From Brenneria sp. hezel4-2-4 (GTDB lineage: Bacteria > Pseudomonadota > Gammaproteobacteria > Enterobacterales > Enterobacteriaceae): a DNA stretch of 64,000 bases. The notes under the pieces are model-generated. The model was not told where the DNA came from, ran no database searches, and saw nothing but the letters and a program-made list of their open reading frames with translations. The position numbers were made by a program, and so were the translations under genes. The stretch lies in assembly GCF_013155275.1 (NCBI RefSeq), contig NZ_JABJXS010000001.1, positions 248,001 through 312,000 of the forward strand. The letters are read 5' to 3'. Positions 43,761-54,100 of the stretch are shown in pieces. Each line of letters begins with the position of its first letter. The first letter of the stretch is position 1.

Positions 43761-44822
43761 TTATAAAGTAAAATCCTCAGCGGACATGCCCAGCGAAACG
43801 CCGGCTTCAACGATCTTTTGCCACTCCTGATCGGAAATGACAATCCCGTCGGCCTGCCGCCGCGCGCGGGTTTTTATCTCTGGTTCACCGGCAATCAGAA
43901 TCGGCTGTTCAGGATCCGGCGCTGTTGAAGAGCGGACATAGTCCAGCATCGCATCATATTCTGTCTGCAACCACGCCATCGACACCATACTGGCCGGGTC
44001 AATCACAATAGTGGTCATGTTATTTACGATCGCCCCCCGGCGTGGATTTTCCGGCTGGATCGTCCCACCGCCGGACAACAATCCCGCCAGCAGTTCGGCG
44101 GCAATAATCAGTCCACCGCCTTTGTGCCGGGCGATAGGCTTCAATGCGCCGTGTTTTTCCCCTTCCCACATCACCCGCGGGTCGTTGGTGGAGATGCCGT
44201 TGGCGTCAAGCATAACCTCTTCATCAAACTTTTTTCCCGCCAGATAGGCTACCCGGGTTTTCCCCAGCGCGACGATGCTGGTGGCGAAATCGAGTACGAA
44301 AGCGGCATTGTTTTCACTCCCTGGAAAAGCGATACAAATCGGATTAGTGCCAAACCGCGCTTCGCTGCCGCACCAGGGGGCGACGATCGGGTCGAGGTCA
44401 TTCACATTAACAAAATGAATCGACACCAGCCCCGCTTTGGCCGCCATTTCGCCATAGGTGCCGATACGGCCCAAATGACAGGTTGACGAAAGCGTCATCA
44501 AACATACGCCGGTGGTCTTCACCCGCTCGATCGCCGCCTGCATGGCCTCTTTACCGGTGCGCTGACCAAATCCGCGCTCACCGCTAAACTGCAACACCGC
44601 GCCGCCGTCGCGGATTTTACGGGCCGGGGTGTTCGGATGCATCACCCCATCCGCAATAAAACTTACATAATGCGGCAACATCCCCACACCGTGACTGTCA
44701 TGCCCTTTCAGGTTGGCCGCCACTAAATGTTCGGCCACACAAGCGGCCTCCTGTTCTTCACAGCCCACTTTTTGCAATAGCGCCTGTGCAATACCCGTTA
44801 AGCGACTTTCTGAAATCTGCAT
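43761..44822 (-). CDS. Ldh-family NAD(P)-dependent hydroxycarboxylate (malate/L-lactate-type) dehydrogenase
   Basis: The 353-residue protein belongs to the type 2 malate/L-lactate dehydrogenase family (YbiC, YiaK, ComC). Landmarks are GHDSHGVGMLPHYV, STCHLGRIGTYGEMAA with the catalytic His, FGTNPICIAFPG, and KGGGLIIAAELLAGLLSGG. It is most like YbiC (HcxA/HcxB type), which reduces 2-oxo acids. The substrate cannot be read from sequence. It is the last clear host gene before the prophage boundary zone. Confidence 0.88.
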   Translation of the reverse strand: MQISESRLTGIAQALLQKVGCEEQEAACVAEHLVAANLKGHDSHGVGMLPHYVSFIADGVMHPNTPARKIRDGGAVLQFSGERGFGQRTGKEAMQAAIERVKTTGVCLMTLSSTCHLGRIGTYGEMAAKAGLVSIHFVNVNDLDPIVAPWCGSEARFGTNPICIAFPGSENNAAFVLDFATSIVALGKTRVAYLAGKKFDEEVMLDANGISTNDPRVMWEGEKHGALKPIARHKGGGLIIAAELLAGLLSGGGTIQPENPRRGAIVNNMTTIVIDPASMVSMAWLQTEYDAMLDYVRSSTAPDPEQPILIAGEPEIKTRARRQADGIVISDQEWQKIVEAGVSLGMSAEDFTL

Positions 44823-45079
44823 CTGTTTCCCTTCGCATTTTGCTAACGAATTAAGTTATCTAGCTCTACTTATCCTACTGCTGAATTTATCAGCATGAAA
44901 ACCTTTAAAATACGCCATCCGCCCGGTGCTTGATCGATAGAACACCACGGATGGATGAATCGATCGCTACAACCGATCGATAACGCAGAATTGATCTGTA
45001 TAAACGTTTATAAAATACACAAATCCAATGTCATGATAATGCTGAAACTCAAACAATAACGATGACATCAGGGAAAGCA

Positions 45080-45109
45080 AAGCCCATCCTCTGTAGGTGG
45101 GCTTTTTTT
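45080..45109 (+). terminator. Orphan plus-strand terminator at the prophage boundary
   Basis: AAGCCCA / TGGGCTT with an 11-base loop is followed by seven T. No plus-strand gene lies upstream; the nearest coding region is the oppositely oriented Ldh-family gene. It may end a small RNA starting in 44980-45060 or be part of an attachment site. Confidence 0.7.
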
Positions 45110-45338
45110 ATATCGAGCGGTGGCCGGGAGCTCATTGATGAGATCCGCCAACCGTTCATGCGATAGGAAATCTTGCCTGGCGACGCGAAGGGAAGGAGAA
45201 AGGGAAAGAGTTTGTCCGGAAGTTACCATATTTATTGCTTTCGATCGGTTTTGCGTCCACACCTGAATCTGCCAGTTGCTATAAAGATGGCGAGAACGTG
45301 CTAAGTTTGACCACCGTTTTTCCACAAACATGCCAACA

Positions 45339-45359
45339 TTGTGCTAATGCCTAGCACAA
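45339..45359. promoter_or_regulatory. Operator-like dyad
   Basis: TTGTGCTA and TAGCACAA form a perfect 8-bp inverted repeat with a 5-base spacer. It looks like a dimeric repressor site. No regulator gene is adjacent. Confidence 0.4.
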
Positions 45360-45933
45360 CACTGAACTTACCCGCCGAGTCGGCTAATTGGATTGCACAA
45401 CTGTTAAGACCTGTCATTTTTATCAACATTCAAAGGTGAATGGAGCAACTTATTTACCAAATTATCAATAGATAATTTTCTATGCTGATATAAAGCAAAG
45501 GTTTACAATCTTTGCTATAACAATAAAAATCCGGGCAACAGTCTTATATCAAGGCTTACTGAATTGAATAACAAAGGGCTTTCTAAGTCCGATATGACTC
45601 GCATCGCAATGAGTGTTAACAGACAATTACTGGTTGGATTAGAACTGGAACAATCAGTAAAACATCCGCATTGGCAGAGGCTAATTGCGTTTCATTCGCA
45701 TGAATTCGTTGGTGAAAATACCGATGAAGGTTCTGGAGCAAAGTAACGTGAACGGCAGATGCTCAATTTATCTCGTCAGTTTCCGGTGTATATGCGAGAT
45801 CGCATGATCTATCTGTTTCAAGTGTGACTAAAGGAATAGACGAATGTATCGAGAAATATTTGCGGACAGATTCAAACAGGAAAACAACCAATATTTATTT
45901 ACTAACAAATAATTACCTCTGTGGGAGGGATGA

Positions 45934-47088
45934 ATGGAAAGTTTTAAGGCTCGGCTCAAAAACCACATTGAGCATGTTAAGAAGGTCTGTGAACACTGTA
46001 CGACAGAAGAAACGACCAAGCAGGCATTGATTCTACCATTCTTAGATATTTTAGGTTTCAATGCATATGATCCGCAAAAAGTAAGAGCTGAATATGGAGC
46101 AGATTTTCCCGGAGTAAAAGCAGGTGAGCGCGTCGACTATGCGCTATTTTGCCAAGGCGTCCCCGTAATGTTTATCGAAGCAAAATCTTATCGCGAGAAG
46201 ATAGACAACCACTGTCCACAACTCTCTCGATATTTCAATTCAACTCCTGAGGTTACCATCTCAGCCATTACCAACGGTGTAGAATGGCGGTTTTTTACTG
46301 ACCTGAAAGAAAAAAACATTATGGATCCAACACCGTTTTTGCGGATACGGATGGATGATGTTACTGATTCAGATGCAGAGCAATTATTTCGATTCCGGCA
46401 TGATAAGTTCAAGCCAGAAGCTTTACGTACTTTAGCCGAAGAGAGTGTTTACATATCGGCATTTGTGAAAGTTATAAGTACAAGCCTTAAAGAAGTTGAT
46501 ACTGAATTTGTACGTTATGTAGCTGGACGAGCAAATATCGGACGACAACTCAATCAGCGATTTATAGATTCGATAACTCCTCTGGTGCGGCAGGCTGTCG
46601 AGCGCTCAGTTAGCGCGATGGTTGTATCTGGTTTATCTTCGAAGTCACCAGCTACTGAGGAAGCACCTGGCAGCAAAGTGGAAGAGACGGCCTATGTGGA
46701 CGAACGATCTGATCTCATCGATCCAAATAATCCAAATATCATCACTACATACAATGAACGGGTGTTATTTGAGAAGATTGCATCAATAGTCGGGCCTGAG
46801 TATGAACTGCAACCAAAGGATACTGAATCCTACTACTCTATATTGTTCCAGGGTAAGACGAACCGATGGTTGGTTCGCTACCATGACAAAAAGTCCCGTT
46901 CCTCAATTCAACTCCCAATTGATATAACGCCAATTATCAGCAATGAAATCAAGAGAGCAGGACTTGAATGTGATAACAGTAGAATATTCATAGAAAATCC
47001 AGAAGATGTTTTAAGGATATCTGGACTAATACTTGATTCCTTACAGTACGCGCAAAACGACGAAAACTTTAGGAAACGCCGATCATAA
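45934..47088 (+). CDS. Solitary type I restriction HsdR N-terminal-type nuclease protein
   Basis: The 384-residue protein has an N-terminal domain like the HsdR_N nuclease of type I restriction enzymes. TKQALILPFLDILGFNAYDP leads to the PD-(D/E)xK core with Asp68 in GERVDYAL and Glu82-x-Lys84 in MFIEAKSY. There is no helicase domain and no HsdM or HsdS next to it. A C-terminal domain (about 255-384) that I do not recognise follows a charged linker at 225-255. GGGAGGG precedes the ATG. The gene is AT-richer than the backbone, suggesting transfer. A phage-borne or anti-phage role is possible but unproven. Confidence 0.8.
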   Translation: MESFKARLKNHIEHVKKVCEHCTTEETTKQALILPFLDILGFNAYDPQKVRAEYGADFPGVKAGERVDYALFCQGVPVMFIEAKSYREKIDNHCPQLSRYFNSTPEVTISAITNGVEWRFFTDLKEKNIMDPTPFLRIRMDDVTDSDAEQLFRFRHDKFKPEALRTLAEESVYISAFVKVISTSLKEVDTEFVRYVAGRANIGRQLNQRFIDSITPLVRQAVERSVSAMVVSGLSSKSPATEEAPGSKVEETAYVDERSDLIDPNNPNIITTYNERVLFEKIASIVGPEYELQPKDTESYYSILFQGKTNRWLVRYHDKKSRSSIQLPIDITPIISNEIKRAGLECDNSRIFIENPEDVLRISGLILDSLQYAQNDENFRKRRS

Positions 47089-47671
47089 CGTAGTAATAGA
47101 TACGCTAACGCTTCAAACTGGCGCAAAGCTGGTTTCCTCCAATTCAGCGGAGGTTGCCAGCTGGATTGCGTCAGACGTTTTTTATTAACGCGTTCCGCTT
47201 TCAGTACATCATATGGGATGACGTGCCAACCATCACTGACTGGGCATCTTCAAGTCTAAACTCTAGCCTGAAATTACGTCTGGTTATGATGCCACCTGTT
47301 TTATATTCTAAGATGGTAATATCACTTCTATTCAAGTGGCCAAATTTACTATGCCACTACAAAATGACAGATAAGTATCTGGATACACGGGCGAAAAGAA
47401 TCGCCTATTTGTAAAAAGACTGGATATTGAATTTCGGACAAATTTCGGACATTCAAAAATAAAATCATTAAATATCAATAAATTAAAAAAAGACCGAATA
47501 CGATTCCTATAGCTGAGAAATTATAAATATTTCTTTAAATATCAATTAATTATCATGATTTTTGAGCTTTAGGTACCTATCAACACCGTTCTTTCATGAT
47601 CAACAATATCAAATAGTTATGAACTATTTCGGAAAAATTCGGGAAATTTTCGTTCAAGCAAAAGGATATTT
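47089..47671. other. AT-rich non-coding stretch with repeated ATTTCGGA motifs
   Basis: No convincing gene is present. An 86-codon frame at 47154-47414 has no family features. A CCTCC / GGAGG hairpin lies near 47140-47157. ATTTCGGACA occurs twice at 47431-47440 and 47442-47451, with a related ATTTCGGA at 47626-47633. Such short direct repeats can be recombinase or regulator sites. Confidence 0.5.
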
Positions 47672-47884
47672 ATGTCATCCACCGCCTTTATTATCTGCCT
47701 AATTCTGGCCGCCGTCATGGTCACTATTCATCCCGTTTTTGCTATTCCGTTTGGAGTCGCTGCGCTGGTCATCACCGGAAAGAGCAAAATGCACATGGAT
47801 AGCGAGGGAAGTATTATCGTCGGGATCGTGGGATTTATTTTGTTCCTGGCGCTAGTTATGTGCGTCAGGAACTGGTTGAAGTGA
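47672..47884 (+). CDS. Small membrane protein
   Basis: The 70-residue protein has two hydrophobic segments (residues 5-35, FIICLILAAVMVTIHPVF..., and 48-66, IIVGIVGFILFLALVM) separated by a short charged loop KSKMHMDSEG. AAAGGA lies 6 bases before the ATG. It was not recognised. It is convergent with the YHYH-type gene, 17 bases apart. It could be a phage moron or a toxin-like membrane peptide. Confidence 0.6.
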   Translation: MSSTAFIICLILAAVMVTIHPVFAIPFGVAALVITGKSKMHMDSEGSIIVGIVGFILFLALVMCVRNWLK

Positions 47885-47901
47885 GTTCCATATTCAGATG
47901 G

Positions 47902-48051
47902 TTAGCGCTTTTTGTTATGACAGTGATAATCCCCCGTTTTGTGATTTGTATGGCAACCGTTGGCATCTGTCCCACCAGAATGAGCGAAAGCACTGCTTGC
48001 TGTCATAGCCAGAAAACCAGAAGTAATAATAGCGACAATCAATTTTTTCAT
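47902..48051 (-). CDS. Tiny secreted YHYH-type protein
   Basis: A 49-residue minus-strand frame starts MKKLIVAIITSGFLAMTASS, continues AFA as a clear signal peptide cleaved near residue 23, and leaves a mature 26-residue peptide. That peptide reads HSGGTDANGCHTNHKTGDYH with CH next. The G-x-D-x-x-GCHTNHKTGxYHCH pattern is typical of the YHYH small exported proteins, with His/Cys residues suited to metal binding. AAGGA precedes the ATG. The function is unknown. It lies 112 bases after the giant phage gene in the same direction. Confidence 0.85.
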   Translation of the reverse strand: MKKLIVAIITSGFLAMTASSAFAHSGGTDANGCHTNHKTGDYHCHNKKR

Positions 48052-48163
48052 TTTGAAGTCCTTGGATTAACCCATCGCGCCCTAACGCGCATAACCAAAA
48101 TGACACACATTAGGCCTGCGATTATTTAATGCCGGTCATGTTTTTGTTCTTTCAGATGCTGGA

Positions 48164-51100
48164 TCACTCAAAGTACGGATTAACCCTCTCCACTGCCTGG
48201 CTATACAACTTATTCCGCTGCGCCATCATGTGATCGATTCTCACCCTTTTCTCATCAGCCGATAGCGTACGATCGATACGTACCATCTCGATACGGTCGT
48301 TTAGCTGACGCACCACCTTTTGCGTATTGGTCAGCTTTTTACGTTGCGCCAGGATGCTACGGTTTTCTTCCAGCAGCTCGTTGGCATCATCAACTTGCCC
48401 GCGCTTACGGTAGGCATTAATTGTGCTATTGATCTGGTTAGCCTTGGTCATCATCTGGTAGAAGTCATCCGCAAACTGGGTAGACTTCGCCGGGTCGGAG
48501 CCGCGCAGGAAAGACTTGATTACCGGCAGTTCGTCCAACCGCAGCGCGGGCGTTTCGCCATTATCTCCGAACTGGCGCGCCATGATATTGGTCGCCCCCA
48601 GAACGTACGCGCCCAGCGTACCGGTGTAACCCTGCACTACGTGATCCAGCATCTTCGGTGACATACCGGTGGCTTCACCAATGGCTCGCATCATCAGGCT
48701 GGTCTGATCGTTGTAGCGAGCCTCGGCCAGCAGATTCTGGTCTGCCATATTTTCGATCGGCCCACCGCGGAAGAAGTCATAATTCACGTAGGCTTCAGCG
48801 ATCGGTTTGACAACTTGCGGAATGGGGTTAAATGCCATGGTTTCTGCAAAATTACGCGCCATAACCTTGCCGAATTTTCCTGGCGTCTCCTCACCGCCGA
48901 GAGTACGGACAAACCGCTCAGGCAACGTGCCAAACATCAGGCCGATCTCGAATGGTTTCGGGAAGCGGATATGCTGACCACCGGGCAGCCACGCGTGCCA
49001 GTATGCGTTTTTATCCCAATCGGGTAATTCTTCATACCGCTCATCGTCCCAGTTCATAGCCAGCAGGCTAAGCGATAGCCCCGCGATATATCCGCCGCGT
49101 TTCAAGACTTCTCGTGGATCTTCTGCAATTGCCCGGCCCAACTTGCTCATACCCTGTAACCGCGCATTAAGGAACGGTACAACGTCCGTCAGGCCGATAA
49201 TAACCTTACTGGCCCCCATCATGCTGAAGTCCATCAAGTCACGCGCTTCAAACGCGGCCTGCGCCCGGCTTTTCCCCGCCTTTATCGCAGCATCATAAGT
49301 CGCCACGCGATTGGCGTTTTCCGCGCCCTCGCTCACCTTCCGGTATTTATCCCAACCCGTTTCTAATTTACCCAACACTTCTTTGCTACTGCGAACGATA
49401 GTGGATTCGAATTCCCGGATCTGGCTGTCGTTATAACCCTTGCGGCGCAGCACACGGCGAATATTGGCAGCAGTGCCGGCCGGATCATACACGTTGACAT
49501 ACCCGCCACCGAACGTCGCGCCGGCAAACATCATATCGACCAGCGTATCATCGGTTTTCATAGCCTTGCGCAACCCTTCCCACGATGAGCGCACAGCCTT
49601 GAAGCCGTCTTTATTGATGGCCCAGGAATGCAGCGAGTCACGCATAAAGTTTCGAATGATGAAATCCGGCATAGACGTGGTGCCGATGGTCAACACCCGT
49701 TTGGCCTGCCGTGCAGCTCGCATAAATACTGAATTGCTGCGCTCAAGGTCAATCATGGTGAAAGCAAGGTACAGATCCGGATCATTAACCTGAACCAGTT
49801 GTTCCAGCCCATCGACGTATACCTTGACTACATTTTTCCCAATCCGTTGGTAATCCATCTTGTTAGGGCTTTCAATGACTTCCAGCATGCCGGTATCGAC
49901 CAGATTTACCACCGACCGTCGCATTGCCTCATTCTTCATCGAGGCATCAACAGATTTAGCAACGTAGTTAAACAGGTTTTCGATCGGGTCTTTGATGGTC
50001 AACTCAGAGCCTTTCAGTTTGCGCACAGTGCTGCTCTGGTTGGCAATGCCGCGCGTTGTCCAAGGACCATGCGTCTCGCCGTTCTCGGCTTCGCGGAAAT
50101 ACGGCAGATACCAGGCATCCTCCCACGTTGCGCGACTTTCCGGATCAATCAGTCCTGTATCCTGCTGAAAATCCAGAATCGACTTAATGAAGGCGTCATA
50201 TTTTTTCTTCTGATCGGCGAACAACTTTTCGTTACCCTGATTCAAAGTCTTCATGTAGGCGATTTCATCCGCCGTAAAGTTGTTCTCCCTGCCCTCCGCC
50301 ATCAGCCGTTCGGAGCGATGACCAGCGATCCATTTGAGGAAGTTTTCACGATGATTGCCGAGTCCATCGAGAATGCCCATCAATGAATCCGCCTTTCCGG
50401 TACCGGGAATACGCTCAGTGATGCCCTCGGCTTTGTTGTAACGCACCAACCCATGCTCCAACACCGCCGCGGTGACGGAACCGGAACCCGCAGACATGCG
50501 CGCCGCCGTGTAGCCGGAAACCGTCGCATCAGATTTACCGGCGGCATCCTCGGCGTACTTTAACGGTGCCAGACCATCAAATGTTTTAGTATTCAGTTTG
50601 CGGAAGGTTTCGCTCCACCACTGCTTAAGCTCCGTCTTGTCCTTGTCGGTCGCTATCTGATAGAAGTCTTTGGCTTTATCAAACCAGCCCTTTTCGACAT
50701 TGAAGCCCATTTTACGGGAGGTTTCAGCGTCCATTGTCGGGTTGCCGGAGCGGGAGTAGAGCGCCTTGTTCTTGCGGATATCGTCGGAAGAGAGTATATT
50801 TTTATCTGAACCGACATCTGGTGAACCACGCTGGGGCAATTGCAGCCCTTGGGTCGTACCAGATGAAGGCTCAGAACCCTGATAAGAACGCTCCTCCTTG
50901 GGCAATCGAAGCCCCTGCGAATGAGGGTTATCAGGGTTTTCTTTTTCTCGGCGATACAATGCCAGCCCAGCATCTTCCATTCCCTGAATTTTCACCATCC
51001 CCCCAACAGTTCCGTAGACAGATGCTATTCGATTCACATCAATGCGCTTCAAGGTAGCATTCATATGGACAGCGGAAACCACCGGGTTCCCGTTCGCGTC

Positions 51101-54100
51101 GCTGGCCTCCAGTAGCACCACCACCGCATTATCCTGCGTAGCCGATCGGTACACCGCCACCGGGTCATGCATCAGTTCCGGCAATCGTTCAATCACATCC
51201 ATCGGAACGTCATGCTTCACGCCATTGGTGGCCTTACGCACCGTGTCGCGCGAGATAACCATATTCAGATTCGGTGCGCCCAGCGCCCGCAGTACCGGCG
51301 GCGTCCTGCCGATTTTGATGGACATGTCCCCGGATTTCAGCGACCGCATAGCCTTATCCAGATCGGCGCGATACTGCTCCGCCTCCGCTGTCAGCGGCTT
51401 GAGCGGATCAACGTTATCGTTGCTCTGGGAATAAAGCGCATCGGCACGAGAGAAGGTATCTTCATAAGCCCGCGTACCCGGCTGCTCGTTGGCGTACATC
51501 GCCGTCTTCTGGAACCGACCGGTGATGGTACGTAGGATACTGCGGATCTCCGTCGGTGTAACATTGATGCCCGCGTTGATAATACCCGAGCGGCGCAGCG
51601 CGGCAGTCAGCATCGAGACGAACCGATCCCACACCGCCCCCAGCCCGGTAAGTTCCGTACGTTCAGCCATATGCGCCAGAAACTCATTGGCCTGTGTCTC
51701 CAATGACTCCTGTCCATAGGATTGTTCTACCTGGCGCCAAACATCCTGAATGGTTTTATTCTTGCTATCGCGTGTCTGGTGTAGCACCCGCATAATGCGG
51801 TCGTACTCCACGTCGCCAATCACTGACGCCAGGCCATGATGAGCAATAATTTCATGTCGCAACTTGGCACGTAATTCGCAGGGATTGGCGATGTTGTCGG
51901 CGATGAGGATCACCCGGCTAAGCTCCGGCTGATAGATGGCATGCACCGTGCCGAACTCTGCCGGAATACCGTTGGGCATCATGGCCGCCGCTTCGGCCTG
52001 CGTCTGGACGGCCTTCACTTTGATTTTGGCGGCACCGTTAAGGTTGGAGACGAAAAGGTCCGACGCCAGTTGCACCCGATCCCGGGTCATGCCCTGAGCA
52101 GGTTTGCTCCCGTCTCTGCTAAAACTGCCATCGTGAATGATATTGCCGCCGCCGATATCGGTGCCAGCGCCACGCACGCCGATGTTGTCACTCTCGCGGG
52201 AATAGAAGGCAACGCCTTTATCGGTTTCCCGAGTTTTCAGCGTCTTAAACAGATTGTCGAACGCCTGCCGGATACCGCCGTCCATTTCCGCTTTGGTCGG
52301 GTAGGCGTGAGTATCTGGATCGGATGCTTCGGGATCGCGGATGTTTACTAGGTAGTCATTGGTGATGCCTTTCGACGCAGCCTTATCTTTCGCATACGCC
52401 TCGAATGCGCGGGCGGCCATTTCAATATCGGTTGACCAGTAGGCCTTGCTTCGCGCCTCATCAAGGACAGAAGCTCGCTTCGTCATTCCGCTGTCGCCGA
52501 CCGCCTTCATGACGTCACGGAACGCTTCACGGACTTCGATCCGCACGTTGCCGTGAAGGAACCTGTCTCTTGTCTGGTATGCATCGCCACGCCCTGCATT
52601 GTCGTGACCATTCCGGTTGGCCTGGCCGAAATAATTGTCCAACGCATGGAACCACTCATGCGCCAGCGTGCCGGAACCTTTCGCTTTGGTGATATTGATC
52701 ACCACTTCGTCCGGTTCATAATGCGCTTTGGCCGCGCCCTTACCGCCCTTACCACGCGCGCCGAATGCCAGCCCCAGTTCACCATTCAGGGATAGCGCCT
52801 GCGCCGGCACATTCACAACGTCGGCCAGATCGCTCAGTGCGTCGTAGGCTTCATTCAGATCGGTCTGCCGGCGCGCGCCCTCAACGTAGTTGCCGAATTG
52901 AACGCCGCGGAAACCAAATTTCTCCGTGAACTGTTCGGGAGAAATGTCACCTTTGCGCGGCGACGGCCCAACGCGCTTGCGGTTTTCCGGATTGCGCTGT
53001 TCCTCGCGGGAAATCTTGCGCAGTTTTTCCAGCTTTTCTTCCAGTTCAGGGCGGTTATTTTGCAGGTATGCGCGCGCCTCACCTGCGTTTTTAAACCCGG
53101 ATTTCAGCGGCAAGACACCCGCGCCACCTTTGTACCCTAAGAAGATCTGCCCGTCGGCACGGCGAACGAACGTTTCGATTTTCGACTGTTTGCCACCTGC
53201 TTCGCCTTTCGCCCCGATTGCCATCTTGATATAGGTCTGCGCCTTAGGGAGAAATTTATCCATGGAGTCGGCAGTTATGCCAGATGATCGGCCGTCCGGG
53301 CGAACCAGCGTGTAGAATTCTTTACCGTCGGGATAGTCCTTGCCTTCAAACTTTGTGAAGCGCCCGTGATCGACTCGATACCTGGACGCTTCACGCATTT
53401 CAGACGGAGGGAATTTGGATACCAGATCGATTGAACTCAGAGTACGGGATAAGGCCGGGCGGGACTGCATATGCTGGCGGAAGGTTTCACGCGAAATATT
53501 GCCACTCAACAGGTCATTAGCCATACCCTTGATGGTTTTAACGGTACGGCCCCACCCGCCAACCTTATACGGGGAACTGGGTTTGTTGGGGATCTGCCCG
53601 CGCAACACCGCCAACGCCGCCAGCGTGTGGTTGTCCACGCCGTCCTCCGCCATTTTCTCGTATTCAGGGTGTGGGAATATCTTGGACAGCGGCTGCGCCT
53701 TGATATCATCGTCAGTGTCGGACCTCTCCATCGCGCTGGAGAACTGCCCCCATCGATGTTTAGCCGCACCTTTGATTTCTTCGCCAAAGTCGGTGAGCTT
53801 TGGTCCTCGCTTCCCTGTGGCCACGGTATCTGTTGCTGGCAGGCGCACGCCGTAACCATTCCCGACAGGCTCTACTGTTGCCCCCGGCATTTTCGCCCAG
53901 CGGGACGCCTTGGCGACTCTTTCATTGGAGTACGGTTGACCAGGCGCGTACAACTTCAACTCACCGGTCAGTGAAGCGTCGCCGTCGGCGGCTGCGCCGA
54001 CAGGAAGAACATCAGTTCGGCCACCGGCAGCAGGTTGTCCGGCAACGGATGCCATACCGGTTCGCTGTACAGGATCTCCGCCTTCATCTGGTTGAACTGC

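Larger units (their letters stand above)
44823..45563. other. Host-prophage boundary region without a supported gene
   Basis: The left part (44823-45060) is the upstream region of the Ldh-family gene. A plus-strand terminator lies at 45080-45109 and an 8-bp dyad at 45339-45359. From about 45400 the DNA becomes AT-rich and unlike the backbone. An 87-codon minus frame (45068-45331) resembles nothing known. No tRNA, integrase or clear attachment repeat was found. Confidence 0.5.

Noticed and set aside
44880-45110. tRNA or tmRNA gene as the prophage attachment site
   Set aside because: No cloverleaf arms, TTC loop or CCA end could be found on either strand.
45068-45331. 87-codon minus-strand frame next to the dyad
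   Set aside because: It overlaps the plus-strand terminator, has no clear ribosome-binding site and resembles no family; kept only as context for the dyad.
45564-45746. 60-codon plus-strand frame starting at TTG
   Set aside because: No good ribosome-binding site and no recognised domain; may be a gene remnant but cannot be supported.
47154-47414. 86-codon plus-strand frame
   Set aside because: Composition is not protein-like and no start signal or homologue was recognised.
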